A stretch of 64,000 nucleotides of DNA from Harmonia axyridis (taxonomy: Eukaryota; Arthropoda; Insecta; Coleoptera; Coccinellidae), in assembly GCF_914767665.1 (NCBI RefSeq), contig NC_059501.1, positions 25,520,501 through 25,584,500 on the forward strand, in the 5' to 3' direction. This document shows positions 36,050 to 47,659 of the stretch, in pieces (within the stretch, counting starts at the first letter, position 1; every line of letters starts with the position of its first letter). Below the pieces are notes generated by a model, which saw nothing but the letters and a program-made list of their open reading frames with translations, was not told where the DNA came from and did no database searches. A program made the translations under genes and the position numbers.

Positions 36050-36864
36050 ATTGGAAAAAGGAAGGTGTGCCATCAACGATGAAAAACTATATCTGCAGCT
36101 ACGGCTACGGTTGGAGCATTATATACTTTTCACATCATTTTTCATAACCAATTCGCACATTTGCGGCTGTATGTCCTTGATAACTTCACGAATTGCATCT
36201 TCTCTTCAACGTCTTGAATCGATTCTGGAGCATTGGCATAGACCTTATCTTTCATGTGGCCCAAAGAAAAATGCCTGAAGGTGTTAAATTACAAGATTGC
36301 GGTGGCTACCTCTTTGAGGAATAACACGTTGAGAAATGATCGCGTTTGCTAATTGTTATCACCTCTTCAAGAAATAACACGGTAAGGACTCGAACAATGA
36401 AGATACTACGTTGTTGGTGATCGACTGGCTAGAGTTCTTGTGGTAACTAAACTGTGATAAGCTTCAAGAGGTGAGTCTTTATGCAAGGCCGTAGCCCGGG
36501 GGGAGGGGGGGTCCGATGGGGTCTGGACCCCCTTTAAATTATTTTCAGAAATACACGATTCTAATTTCACTGAAAATAGTCTCAACTTTTTCTATTTTAT
36601 TATAATTTTTTATTTTTATTATCGCAAGATCCGCAATATTTTTTTCTAGTTACGGCCTTGTCTTCATGCAAAACACTGTGTTATGTTGTTTGTGGAATGC
36701 CTAATTCCCAAAAAAAGGTTTCGTCAACACGACGGGCTACAGTAGCAATATTCTCAATTGTTCTTAAGCGACGCATATGGTTTCCATTCTTCACATCACT
36801 AGCTTGTCCCAAAAGCTCAAATGTTTCCAATAGTTCTACTATTGCAGGCAGAGAAGGTGGATAA
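36050..36864 (-). pseudogene. Degenerate DDE_3-type transposon relic, minus strand, split by a MITE
   Basis: On the minus strand from 36864 the helix-turn-helix half reads IVELLETFELLGQASDVKNG, RRLRTIENIATVARRV and ELGIPQTT. After the 36484-36660 insertion it continues with PLEAYHSLVTT and, further down, DKVYANAPESIQDVEE-like and RTYSRKCANWL segments (family 'DIQPQLCERV'). The same family as 34230-34810, in inverted orientation about 1.3 kb away. It has several stops and frameshifts and most of the DDE core is deleted. Confidence 0.65.
36484..36660. mobile_element. 177-bp hAT MITE
   Basis: The ends are CAAGGCCGTAGC and, mirrored, TTACGGCCTTG, sharing a 10-base terminal inverted repeat CAAGGCCGTA. 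Flanking 8-mers TCTTTATG (36476-36483) and TCTTCATG (36661-36668) differ at one base. An 8-bp duplication with CA(A)GG-type ends is the hAT signature. The left part is very G/C-rich (near 36495-36530) and the right part is T-rich. It sits inside the transposon relic 36050-36864, so it is younger. Confidence 0.85.
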
Positions 36865-37888
36865 GTTTTTTAGCTAATGCAATTTTAATCTACCCAACAG
36901 TACATTTTTCATGTTCATAATCTGGTTTTATCTTCAAATTTATCAACTTCCAAATTATAAAAGATGTGAATATTTTGGAGTAAGTATATAACTAAAAATT
37001 CAATAAAAATAGTGATTTAACTGTCAGATGAGCAATATTAATATGAAGAAATTCCTGTATAATATCGCTAGTGAAATGGAGAATCATCAATACACTCAAT
37101 AATTGTAAATAATAATCAACAGAAATTGCAGACATTGTTCTGAACTTCAAAATTCTCATTGTGTCAATAATTAAATAATATCAATTAACTCATTAGTTAT
37201 AACTCAAAATAACACTTGATTTTTTCATTCTATCAGGAGAAATTAAATTCCTTCTATTGAAAAATTCTATAACCAAAGAGACATTTTCAACGATTCAGAC
37301 CAAATAAACTTCAACGATATACCTAAATTACTGCCATTCAAAAAACTTATCGGTTCACACACCAGAATAATTCTCGACCAAAATGTTTCAACTTCAGATG
37401 CCTAGTGTTCATATAAATATTTCCAGGTGCTCGAAAATTATGAATTAAATTGCTTACTCATGTGACTTATATCAACTTGATGTGTTTCTCTCTGCAACAC
37501 TGTGACAATTTGCGAATATTTATATTTACATCTTAGGTGACGTTCTTCGAACTATTTTTAAACGAAAAAGCTCATTTTTTGGTTAATATAGGTATTTGTG
37601 AATATAAAATGCATTTATTATTGTGGGGCTCTAAACTCCACAATAATCAAAACGTTAGCAGAAAGATTATATTAATTTCTTTTCGGTTTTTTTGATTCAT
37701 TAAACGAATCAATTTTCCATCGAAGTACCTAGATAAAATTAAAAATTTTCATGGTAAAAGTTGCAGCCACATTCTTCTTTCGCACAGAAATTAAATCTTC
37801 TTTGCAGTTATTTAATTAGATTAGGATATTCTAATGGTCCGTTCAAAATATATGATTCAATGGAAAAAGAGATGGTATCTTAGCTTAC
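36865..37888 (-). other. Start of doublesex intron 1
   Basis: AT-rich DNA directly downstream (minus strand) of the doublesex donor GTTG^GTAAG at 37888. No further exon could be recognised here. Confidence 0.5.
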
Positions 37889-38318
37889 CAACAGCTCCCA
37901 TAGATGAAGACGTTGTGGGAGGTTCAGCTAAGGGTGACATCGTCCTCATAATTTTTGGAGGCGGCGAACACTGTGAAGAAGACGAAGAATCGCAATCCAG
38001 CTTTCTTTTCAACAAAATCGGTGATGGTGTGTTTTGTAAAATATGAGGATCTATGGCTCCACTTTTAGCCATAGCCTCATCCTGGGCCTGAGCCCTTCTC
38101 AGGGCTGTCTGCATGGCCATAACCCGCTGTCTTTCCGAAGTCAACCGGCATTTTTCACATGCACAATTCCTGTATTTGCAATATCTCTTGTGACCTTTAA
38201 GGGGTATTTTCATCCTGTGATTTCGGCATCTGGCGCAATTCGGGGGTGTCCTAGGGTTGGTAGAGGTGCTGGAAGCATTCGTGTCAGTTTTAATCTCGAA
38301 CTCCTGACTGTCCGACAT
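37889..38318 (-). CDS. dsx: Doublesex first coding exon (DM domain), partial gene
   Basis: Encodes the N-terminal 143 residues of Doublesex, the DM-domain transcription factor at the end of the insect sex-determination cascade. It acts in the nucleus, binding the DNA minor groove as a dimer. The start ATG is at 38318 (MSDSQEF). The DM zinc module has ligands Cys28, Cys31, His34, His43, Cys47, Cys52, Cys54 and Cys57, followed by the recognition helix ERQRVMAMQTALRRAQAQDE (residues 62-81), whose 'QTALRRAQAQDE' ending is typical of Dsx rather than other DMRT proteins. A Ser/Pro-rich linker follows. The exon ends at donor GTTG^GTAAGC (37889/37888), leaving one base of the next codon. Reading through gives a stop at 37857. 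Oligomerisation-domain and sex-specific exons are not in this window or not recognisable. Unusual residues are Met36, Pro39 and Asn51-Ala53 in otherwise conserved positions. Confidence 0.88.
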
Positions 38319-38600
38319 AGTGATAGTTTTTCGCGCGAATCAGAAACAGAACATATTATCCGATCTGTAGGGTCACTGGTCACTTCACTCTGTGCACGTG
38401 CGAGTGTGCGTTCGGGGAAGCAACAGGTTAATATTTCGGAACGTGAACGCGGATCCAGAAAGTGCACGCGGTCTGATGCAGTGGCGGTCGTCGCGAAATA
38501 AACTGTCAGTCAGTATCGCATGAGGCAAGTGAGTCTGTTGAGCTGCACCGGGACTGCGGGGCCAAAGGGGGCTCATTTACGACTTTGAGCAAGTTGGAAG
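38319..38600 (-). promoter_or_regulatory. doublesex 5' leader / promoter-proximal CpG-rich region
   Basis: Immediately upstream of the doublesex ATG the base composition changes from AT-rich to CG-containing (many CG dinucleotides between 38330 and 38580). This is the expected place for the 5' UTR and perhaps the core promoter. No TATA box or defined initiator could be fixed. A minus-strand open frame upstream (38573 to about 38833) could be leader sequence, but no function is assigned. Confidence 0.45.
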
Positions 38601-38928
38601 GGGAAATGCATGTGCAGACTGCAGTTTAATGCGCTTTTGTCAAATGTTCTCAGTTTCTCTTGGTCGACGAATTTATCGACGGGCTCCTCACTCGCGCTTC
38701 GATTGACTTCGTCATAACTTGTGTTTTCCTTGTCCTTGTAGATGTCAAGTTCGAGGCGTTTTTTTTTTGTGAAATTATCCGCTAGATTCCGGGCGAAAGA
38801 TGAAAGCAAGGCAAATTTTTTACAATAATTCATTTTTTCATATATTCTTGTAGTGAATTTCAAATCGTAATACGAAATATTCGTTCAAACATTAATGTAA
38901 TTTCTGAATATTCCTAACTGAGAAAATA

Positions 38929-39060
38929 TACAGGTTGTTCCTAGATTGGAGATGCAAAAAAAAAGGATATTACCTGGATGACTTAAGAAAAAAGTTTTAT
39001 ATACATGGGCTCACAAACGCTTTGTTTTTGAGATACAGGGTGTTTCTTGTAGTCCTACTT
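38929..39060 (+). repeat. Diverged end of the foldback family at 61607-62845
   Basis: The order TACAGGTTGTTCCTAGATTG, then GACTTAAGAAAAAAG, then CATGGGCTCACAAACGC, then GAGATACAGGGTGT parallels the terminal arm of the 61607-62845 element (TACAGGGTGTTCCTAAATTG, AGTTTAAGAAAAAA, CATGGGGTCGCAAACG, GAGATACAGAGTGT). Only one arm was recognised here. Confidence 0.55.
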
Positions 39061-39350
39061 TTTTATGATGATTATACAACTCATATTCTGATGAACCAAG
39101 AGAATCCGTAAATTTTCCATATTGAATATTCCGTATTGATAAGTGAATATACTACTTGACGACGTGGATTAATCGTTTTGATGTTTCTTCTCCTGGCATA
39201 TTGTGATCATTTCCATAGTAACATTCTTGGACGTTCGCCAAAAAATAAAAGTCAAGCTCAGTGAAATGTCATTGAATTATCAAAATGCAGTGCTTTGGTT
39301 ATAGTTATTTAAGTTATTCGTTATATAATCGTAACGCATGCCTCTCGAAC

Positions 39351-39443
39351 ATAGACAATATATTTCGATTATACAAACCTCTTCACTCGATGTAGTTCGC
39401 GAACTACGTCTCGTGAATCGGTGTATAATCGAATATTGTCTAT
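39351..39443. repeat. 93-bp near-perfect palindrome upstream of doublesex
   Basis: The left arm starts ATAGACAATAT and the right arm ends ATATTGTCTAT. Inner pairs are TTCGATTATACA/TGTATAATCGAA and GTAGTTCG/CGAACTAC at a nearly loop-free centre. There are a few mismatches near TCTTCACTCG against CGTGAATCG. It lies about 1 kb upstream of the doublesex start on that gene's strand. It could be a cruciform or hairpin, or a minimal foldback element. Confidence 0.6.
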
Positions 39444-40234
39444 GATCTTGTGATATTATAACTGATTATACCAGTTTATGAAATCATTATCGACAGTTTA
39501 AAGACAAAAGGGCATAAGCTACTTTTTCGGTTGAAGTGAGTTATAAAGGGTGATTCACCGCGATGGCCTATTAGACGTTTATGAAAAACCAATTATAATT
39601 TTTTGCTGAAAATTTTGCATGTGAAGATTTCAGACAATCATCCTTCTCCCTAGAATATTTTCGGATCTCTTCAACTTCCGGTTATACCGGGAACAGACTA
39701 CTACTTCCTTATTTCAAATGGCACACCTAGTATATTATTGCATCATTAGATAGCTTTCTTGATGAAAATTTCAGCAATATGCCTTATGAAAGAAAAAGGA
39801 AAAGAAGTACGATTTCCAAGTGTATAAATATCTTAAGATATTATTAATCTGGTTAATGTTTAACCATTTTCAAACAGAAGATTTCCACGTTGATACGTAG
39901 GAATCAACATCGAAAGTTACCCAAGGAGAATGGAGGTCTCACAATTTTTCGAATAATTCTGCAGAAAGAGTTTTTTTTCGGAAAAGCCTTTATGCCGCCT
40001 GTATAAAAATGAACAGGGTATTCATCAGGAGATCAAGATTTTCAAATTAGAACCTATATTTTTTCTTATTTTAGTCAATTCTAAGTATAAAATGAGGAAG
40101 GGGTAACTCAAACAAACGCTATACATATAATTAATACTTCAAAAGTTACAAAGGAATAACTTTAAATGAGAAAAAAACGCAAATGCTAACTGTGTGGAAT
40201 AGTTTGTGACTTCCGAAAAACATTACGTTAATCC
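39444..40234. other. Interval without recognised gene
   Basis: AT-rich, with short motifs such as AAAGGGTGATTCACCGCG (39545) that look like a MITE end, but no partner end was found. Confidence 0.35.
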
Positions 40235-41215
40235 CAAGGACAGAAAATCATGGGGATATCCCGGTCATGCTTCCACGTCGACGACCAAACCGAATATTCA
40301 CGGTTCCAATGCCGTGCTCAGTATTTGGTGGGACTAGCACGGCGTAGTATATTATGAGTTGTTAAAACCGAGTGAAACAATCACAGGCAATTGTTATCAT
40401 TTAAGCCGATCATTGAAAGATAAACGGTCGCAATACAATGAAAGACATAATAAAATGATTTTTTCGGCAACCGTCCGGGAAGTGCTCACGTTCCGGACGC
40501 TTTTTCTCTGAGAAAGTAGCATTTCCCGGCCTAGTCCGGAAAGTACGTACTTCCCGGACTAGGCCGGAAAAGAATCATAGAATCCATAGCAACCGAGATA
40601 ACGGCTGACAGTTCATATGAAATTAGTTGTCAAAAATTTGCATGTTTTTTTATCGCAATCGCAATAAAATATGGAAAGCAGCAGCGATAGTGTTATTTTA
40701 CATGGTTGCCGAAAAAATATTGTACGCAATACGCCCGAAAATGGTTTTTTTGGACTCACAGACTTCCAGGACTCGCTTACGCTCGTCCTGGAATTTTGTC
40801 TATTCGTCCAAAAAAAAACCCATTTTCCGGACTTCTTACGTAAATTACTATTACAGTATGACAATGCTCGACCGCGAGTTGCGAAAGAGGTTAAGACATA
40901 CTTGGAAACATTGAAATGGGAAGTCCTATCCTACCCGCCGTATTCTTTAGACGATGCTCCCTCGGACGATCACCCATTTCGATCAATGGCACACGGCCTG
41001 GTCTACCAGCTCTTACGATCTTATGAAGAAACAAAAAATTGGATCGATTCAAAAGATGACCAGTTTTTTCAACGCCCGAAAGATGGGAGAAAGTAGTAGC
41101 CAGCGATGGATAATATTTTGAATCACGAATATATCATCAGTTTTTTACAATGGAGCCTCTAATTTCGGAAAAAACGGCTGAAGCAAAGTTGTACGCTTAT
41201 GTATATTAAGGGAAG
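40235..41215 (+). mobile_element. Mariner relic split by the palindrome-rich element
   Basis: Before the insertion the plus strand gives KSWGYPGHASTSTTKPNIHG, then VYYELLKPSETITGN and a degraded SRSLKDKRSQYNERHNKM. After it comes LQYDNARPRVAKEVKTYLE (second catalytic Asp), WEVLSYPPYS, DAPSDDHPFRSMAHG (third Asp retained) and WIDSKDDQFFQR. These halves join across 40458-40855 into the catalytic half of one mariner transposase. The N-terminal domain and terminal repeats were not found. Some stops are present. Confidence 0.8.
40458..40855. mobile_element. Palindrome-rich non-autonomous element, copy B
   Basis: Inverted copy of 26874-27293, inserted in the mariner gene between codons for HNKMI and LQYDN. 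Here the insertion limits can be judged from the interrupted reading frame. Palindromic blocks recur (GTCCGGGAAGTGCTCAC, GGCCTAGTCCGG, TTCCAGGAC). The frame MESSSDSV.. starts at 40671 and reads through into the mariner sequence, forming a 141-residue chimeric open frame. Confidence 0.78.
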
Positions 41216-42169
41216 AATTGTATTTTATTTCTGCAATGTATAATTTTAAGCATTCATGTTCTTCTATTTCAAATATAAATTCACAATATATGTATATGAA
41301 TTAAGTGATGATAGATTATTACAAGGCAGTACACGATCGATTAAAATAAATTAATTCTGAATTACATAATCATTTTAACTACTATTGATAACATGAGCCT
41401 ATCTATGGAATAGAATACACGTGCTCAGTTTTTTATGAATACATGATAAGGCAAAGATGAAATCACAGTTGCATTATCATTATTGCATTATGGATTAGAG
41501 TGTATCAAATTTGCAAATTTATATTTTAATTTTGTGGTGGATATACATTATTCTTATGCATATTCTACCATTTCACCAAACATCATTGTCTTGGACAAAG
41601 ACATAATATTTTACAATTTTCCATTACATTTACATTTTACATTTTCCAAAAAATGAATATTCATTTAATGAGAAACTGGCTTGAATTTCTTACAATTCAA
41701 ATTAGGGAAATGTGATACCTAGTAGGAATTGATAAGGAAATAAGGAATCTAATTATTCTAAATATGTTACAACAACATTCTAATTCCATACAATGAAACA
41801 ATGTCGGGAAATCCGATGTTTTTAATAAGACTTGCTACACCTAGGTTCTTCCCCTTATTTTTATGTAGTTATTGAAGAAATTGAAGATACTATTCCTAGA
41901 ATTTTTCTGTAAGTATTTTTGAGTGATTGATCATGGAACATATTATTTCGTTACAATAATAATAATAGTAATAAAGGCCTTCATTTATATTTTTTAATTT
42001 CAAGCCAAAAATATGTAGTCTCAAGTGATAAGGTATGACTCTCTGGTCAAGTTCAAGAGTGTCTGTCCGGCCGTGAACACGATAACTACCAAACGAAAGA
42101 GCTTGAAATTTTCAGGGTTGGTGCAATACTAAAATGCTGCAGTCAAGTTGCAATTCAAAACCTGGTACA
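41216..42169. other. Interval without recognised gene
   Basis: Very AT-rich. No supported feature. Confidence 0.4.
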
Positions 42170-43319
42170 ACATTTCATGTTCATTTCAAGCTTCGTGCAA
42201 AATTTCAAGCTGATCACCGCTGATCACATCATCAAAACCATAGATTCGAGATGAATATTGAAAGAGAAAATATGTCCGTGACACTATAACTATCCTATCA
42301 GATTTTGCATGTACAGGGTGTTCAAAATTTGATGTTCACTGCATCTCAGGAACTATAATACTTGGAAAAAAAATTTTGCTGTATCTTGGTTTTTGCTGAC
42401 ATATTCGAAGAATTCTGAAACGTTTTTTTCAGTAATTTTTCAGGTTCATTTGATACTCATAACAGATCATAGAAATCAATAACAGCTTAAGAGATATAGG
42501 AGGAGAGTTGGTGTTTTGAAATGGGACAACCTTTATAAATCAACGCAATTTTAGCCAGAGATTTGTCGAAAAGCATCCCGGTACAGGTTTCTCAAAAATG
42601 CCTTATATTCCAAAGATTTTGAAATTTTTGACTTCATTCTTTTGATGGGACACCTTATAATTAAATATTTCTCGATTATTTTGAGATTTAATTTATTTTG
42701 TGTCTTATTGCCATTCTCAGGTATTTTTTTCTGGAACTGTGTCGTCATAGGAATTCTTACTAACTAATACAGAATTTGAAAATTTATTTTTGTATTCTTC
42801 AAAATTCTTAGGTTTTTGAGTTTGGGCGAAGCAACATCACATTTTGACGGTAAGTTTAAGATTAAATTATTTCGTGAATAAAAAACTGATTTTAAGAATT
42901 TCAACTGGCTTGTGTGCAGAACATGAATTACTTTCAAACTAATCAATACTCGACACATCTCTTTCCTAAAATAAAAAAATGATTGGGAAATAATCCATCA
43001 TCATGGGGTCGTTTTTTTCGGAACAAACTCAAGATGGAAATTCGTCCCCGTCAGAACAGAAGTTGACCTATTTTTCGAAATCTTCGAAAATTCTTCTTTT
43101 CTGAGTTCTGGGGGTTGAATTTTCGTTGGGACACCCTGTATATAGAATAACCATTTCAAGCTCCATACAAAATTTTGTGTTCTTATAACCAGAACCACAA
43201 ACAATCCAAGAAAAATTATACTGACGGGGTTGAGATTGAGAAATAACAATTCCAAACTTCATGCAGAATTCCAAGGTTATCGCATCATCTGAATTATGAA
43301 TAATTCAAGAAGGCAGATA
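42170..43319. repeat. Dispersed-repeat units and a possible ACAGGGTGT-ended element
   Basis: Units of the ATTTCAAGCTTCGTGCAAA family lie at 42170-42330 and 43150-43320. Between them a block runs from TACAGGGTGTTCAAAATTTG (about 42313) to GGGACACCCTGTATA (about 43142), short inverted ends like those of TA-flanked MITEs. Whether this is one element or two neighbouring partial ones is unclear. Confidence 0.4.
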
Positions 43320-44405
43320 ACAGGCCAATTAAAAAGTCCTCGGTTTACCATAGTAAAACACATTTTTTTGGCAAAATTCAATTTTTTTATTCAACATAGT
43401 TGCCTTCGAGAGCGATACAGCGATTAAAGCGATCTTCCAACTTTTCGATACCATTTTTGTAGTACGATTTGTCTTTCGCTTCAAAATATGCTTCAGTTTC
43501 GGCGATAACTTCTTCATTGGCGCTAAATTTCTTTCCAGCGAGCCAGATCTGGCGAAAACAGTGGATGCAGAAGTAATTCGAAGCCTAATTCATGCCATTG
43601 TTTTCATTGATTTGTGACACGGCGCATTGTCTTGATGAAACAGCACCTTTTTTCTTCGAATGGGGCCGTTTTTTAACGATTTCATCCTTTCAACGATCCA
43701 ATAACGCTATATAATAATCGCTGTTGATGGTCTGGCCCTTTTGGAGGTAATCAATGAATATTATACCTTGCGCATCCCAGAATACTGATGCCATAATCTT
43801 ACCAGCTGACTGTTGTGTTTTTCCTCGCTTTGGATTCGGTTCATCGTGTGCAATCCACTAAGCTAACTGTCGATTGGACTCCGAAATGAAATGATGGAGA
43901 CATGTTTCATCCATTGTCACATGTCGACGCAAACATTCAGGTTTATTGCACTTAAACAGCTTCAAACACTGCTTAGAATCATCAACACGTTGTTGCTTTT
44001 GATCGATTGTGAGCTCGCGCGGTACTCATTTTGCACACAGCTTTCTCATGTTCAGATATATGATGTACACGTGCAGATGAGATCTTCACAATGTATGCTA
44101 TCTCGATCAACTTCACTTTACGGTCATTAAAAATTATTTTGTTTGTAACTTTTTTGTTTTTTTCGCCGGTGACAGCTTCTTCTGGGCGTCCACTGCGATC
44201 GCGGTCTTCGGTGCTCATTTCACCACGTTTAAACATAACATACAATGATGGTTGATTTTTCTGGTGCACAGAAAACTCTTCATCAAGCCAAGATTTTCTT
44301 CAACTGTAATTTTTCCCTTCAAAAAGCAATATTTTATCAGCATATGAAATGAATTTTTCCATATTTTTTCAAATAACAAAAGTAGCTTCCCTCATAACGC
44401 CATAA
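43320..44405 (-). mobile_element. Degenerate mariner element, copy 2 (same family as 18549-19774)
   Basis: Minus strand. The 3' terminal repeat begins CAGGCCAATTAAAAAGTCC at 43321 next to TA. The transposase relic includes RGEMSTEDRDRSGRPEEAVT, MDETCLHHFIS (first catalytic Asp), IMASVFWDAQGIIFIDYLQK and, near the end, EEVIAETEAYFEAKDKSYY. The stretch that should hold PDLAPSDFFLFSDLK is deleted (the sequence jumps to LAGKKFSA), so the third catalytic Asp is gone. Homology fades at about 44405 and the 5' terminal repeat is missing. Confidence 0.85.
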
Positions 44406-45934
44406 ATACTTCGAGTCTATCCAAATCACAAGACAAAATATGAAGACACCGAATTAATAGGGCAAAATGCGTTATCATTCTTCATTATGATTATGGGCCC
44501 AGCCAACATACAATTCTCCAAGAGTAAGACATTCTACAACTTGCCGAAAAAACGTTAACCACGAAAGAACCAGTCGGTTTTTGCAGATAAATGAGTGGTT
44601 CTCTCGGTTCGAAGCAAGTCTGTTACAAGAGCGTTATTTATTAGCTGCAAGGTCTAAAAATACGATGTCTTTAGGCATAAATCTACTACGATTAAATCCA
44701 TCTTCAAACGGATCAAGAGTTATGACTCTAAGTTATTATTCAGATGAACAGTAAAATTGATATTATTTCATCACAACTTACCTATAGTTAGGTGGAGCAG
44801 GATGCTCATAACATGTTATAAAGAATTATCATGAGAAAGAAAGGGATAAGCGGATTCCTGAGATATATTAGTAAGTAGTTATTTGAAATAAAACCAATAA
44901 TCAACTGATTTTTTTACTGCCTTGAACAAGAATATACCTCATGTTTTTTTATTTTTCAGAAAATAGTAGTTGTCACGTCATAGAAACAGATTTTTGCGCA
45001 ATTATTCGCAATTATATTGACTCTCTTTCTTCCGTAGACAAAATAACTTCCATCCAATAAATAGTATTCAATAATTATGGGCGAAATTATCATTCAATCG
45101 GAACACTAATTCAAATTACAACAACTTCAAATCAAAAATATGTTTCTCCTTCAAAATAAACAACGTTACTAAAAGAACATCTTGTGACACCTTCAAGAAA
45201 TTTTTAAATTGAGAAAAGAGTACAAATGAGGTAAGTGTCATTGAAGTCTGAGTTAATCGCCAAAAATCTACGAATTGGCGAATTACGTTCGAACTACAGG
45301 AAGGTAATAATGTCCTTTTTTATTTCAATTTTATATCGACTCCAAAGGACAGTAACTGCTAATCAAGGAGACAAAAAACATCGTTCGGTACATTATATAA
45401 AAAACGCTTTCCAATTTTTCAGTATGCAGGAGTTTTATAAGATCAGTAAGTATACTTTTATTAGTCCTGAACACTTTACATTGACGCACACCCAATGTGT
45501 TAAAAACCTTCTTGACTCTTGGCTTCCCATACATACAAATAGAAACTGGGAACTCCACACTACATAGGACCTCACCCACCTCAAAAAATGTTTGAATTTT
45601 CTCAAAATACTTATTTTAGCTGTGAAGCAAAAAAACATACACTTTCCGATATTATGGTAACGTACATAATTTTATTTCTCTAATTCTGTGGTTATTCCGT
45701 TCATTCTTCCACATGTTGTAGAACAAAATCGTGCGAGAATATATCAGAAACGCACAGTTTTCATGGTTATATTTTATTATTCTATGTTGGCACTCCGAAC
45801 TTTCCGCCACGGCTTTATCTGTCAATTCATCAATTTGTCTTAAAGAAATCAGTTCTGCCAACCAACATTTTTCAATGCAAAAAGCACTAAATTATATTTA
45901 TGGAAATATTTCATTAATTTCAATGAAAATGCAA
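44406..45934. other. Interval without recognised gene
   Basis: AT-rich. The 110-residue frame at 45235-45567 shows no domain features. Confidence 0.4.
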
Positions 45935-46075
45935 TGAATTAGAGAAAATAATGTATAATACTCGTACAGAAGGCTCATTCTACCACTCGTTCATTCCAAA
46001 ACTCGCCACTTCGTGGCTCGTTTTTGAATTTTGAACTCGTGGAAGAATATCAATGCCTTCTGCACTTGTATTATA
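45935..46075 (+). repeat. R560 repeat fragment
   Basis: The segment GAGAAAATAATGTATAATAC..CAGAAGG..CCAAAACTCGCCACTTCGTGGCTCG corresponds to the right third of the R560 repeats at 9 and 11 kb, and is more diverged. Confidence 0.6.
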
Positions 46076-46559
46076 AATAACTATTCCAATTCAATTTCTA
46101 GTTTCAAAAGAATTCACGGTTCGATCATGCATACTTTTTATTAATCTTTCACGCAGCGTGTTACAACATTCAATAGATTTTAGGGTTTTAGAATGAAGGG
46201 AAGTTGAAGAAAACAATAAAATTCAATATCTTAGCTGATAACATCGAAAATTATCAAGAAAGAAATAAAACAGGACAGTATTTTAAAAAGTTACCTAAAA
46301 TATAAATTCTTTCGTTTGCTAATCTTAGTGAGAATTGAATTCATTATACCGATTTTTTTTATGGCATTTCTTCAAAACGTGTGAACAAAGATATAGATGT
46401 CGAAATCTAAGGTAAAACTCAATAATTTGAGTAATGTCCGGAAAAAATTAAAATTACTCGAAATATTTTGAAAATATTCCCCATATTCATGAATCTCCTT
46501 GTTTCTCCGAAACTAACAGTCTTAGGATATACAACAAGAAACAAGATACTTTTCTGAAA

Positions 46560-47390
46560 AACCTGGTTAACCAGCATTCACTACTAGGATATGACCAACC
46601 ACTTCGAGATCGGAACCTACCATACACCTCTCACTGGAAGGCCAATTGTCGAAAATTTCGATAAAATCAGGAACATTGTCATATCCGACCGTCATGTAAG
46701 CACTGTTTCGTTTACACAGGAGCTGAAGATTGCACAAAAAAACAGTTTGGAACAATTTGCATAAGACAAATTGGAGTTGACACAAAAAAACCTCTTGGAC
46801 CGAATTTCCATCTGCGTATCGTTGCTGAATCTCAACAAAATCTACCAATTTTTGAAGCGGTTCGTGACTGGCGACGAAAAATGGATCACTTACGACAACG
46901 TCAAGTGAAAACGATCGTGGCCTATACGCGGTGAGCCGGCGGAAACTGTTGTCTAGTTAGGATTGATGACCAGGAGGTTCTGCTGTGGGATTGGTGGAAT
47001 TTGCGGGGAATTATATACTATGATCTGCTCCCCTACGGCACAACTGTTAACTCGAAACTGTACTCTCAACAATTGGACCGTCCGAAGGAAGTAATCGCCC
47101 AGAAGCAGCCTGCTTTGGCCAATAGGAGAGGAATTGTGTTCCATCAGGACCACGCCAGGCCTTACACATCTATAGTGACTCGCCAGAAGCTCTGAGACCT
47201 TTGTTGAGACGTTCCACCTGGCACCAAGTGATTGCCATCTGTTCTTGGTCCATGGCGAACAATTTTGCTGGTGAAACTTTTGTTTCAACAGAGGCTTGTG
47301 AAAATCAACCTTCTTAATTTTTTACCAATAGGAACAAACGCTTCTATGAGAGAGTAATAATGGCAAATGGCGCATATTTGACCTAAATAA
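46560..47390 (+). pseudogene. Degenerate mariner transposase (SETMAR/Hsmar1-like)
   Basis: Plus-strand frames show RISICVSLLNLNKIYQFLKR, VTGDEKWITYDNVKRKRSW (first catalytic Asp), LWDWWNLRGIIYYDLLPYGT, QQLDRPKEVIAQKQPALANR, GIVFHQDHARPYTS (second Asp) and LAPSDCHLF (third Asp). These follow the cecropia/Hsmar1-type mariner order. Stops, frameshifts and a deletion between the last two motifs make it a pseudogene. Its terminal repeats were not identified. Confidence 0.85.
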
Positions 47391-47659
47391 TATTTAAACA
47401 AGAAGCAAGCGTACTGGTGGCAACAAAAATCCGAATCGAAGACGAGGATTTTTGCACCTGCACGAATGCATTTTGTTAAAAAAACATTACTTTGTATTTT
47501 GATTTTTAGATTTTTTTCACAGGAAAAATTATATGTCCGAATGGCATTTGACTTTTTCATGAGACTTTAATTACTTGTTATCAAACATATAGAATTTTTT
47601 GTTTGAAAGAGGTTTTTTTTTATGTTCTGGTTTCCACGAAAGGAGATATCCTGTAATGT

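Noticed and set aside
37857..37888. Continuation of the doublesex frame past 37889 (LRYHLFFH then stop)
   Set aside because: A consensus donor GTAAGC sits at 37888 and the downstream residues are AT-driven, so this is intron read-through rather than the true C-terminus.
1..37888. Search for the doublesex oligomerisation-domain and sex-specific exons on the minus strand
   Set aside because: No stretch with the expected 'LLE(K/R)F.Y.WEMMPL' pattern could be found by eye; they may lie outside the window.
38043..38501. 152-residue plus-strand open frame
   Set aside because: It is the antisense shadow of the doublesex DM exon and its leader; the minus strand carries the recognisable domain and donor.
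39545..39590. AAAGGGTGATTCACCGCG as a MITE end
   Set aside because: No mirrored partner end or target duplication was found.
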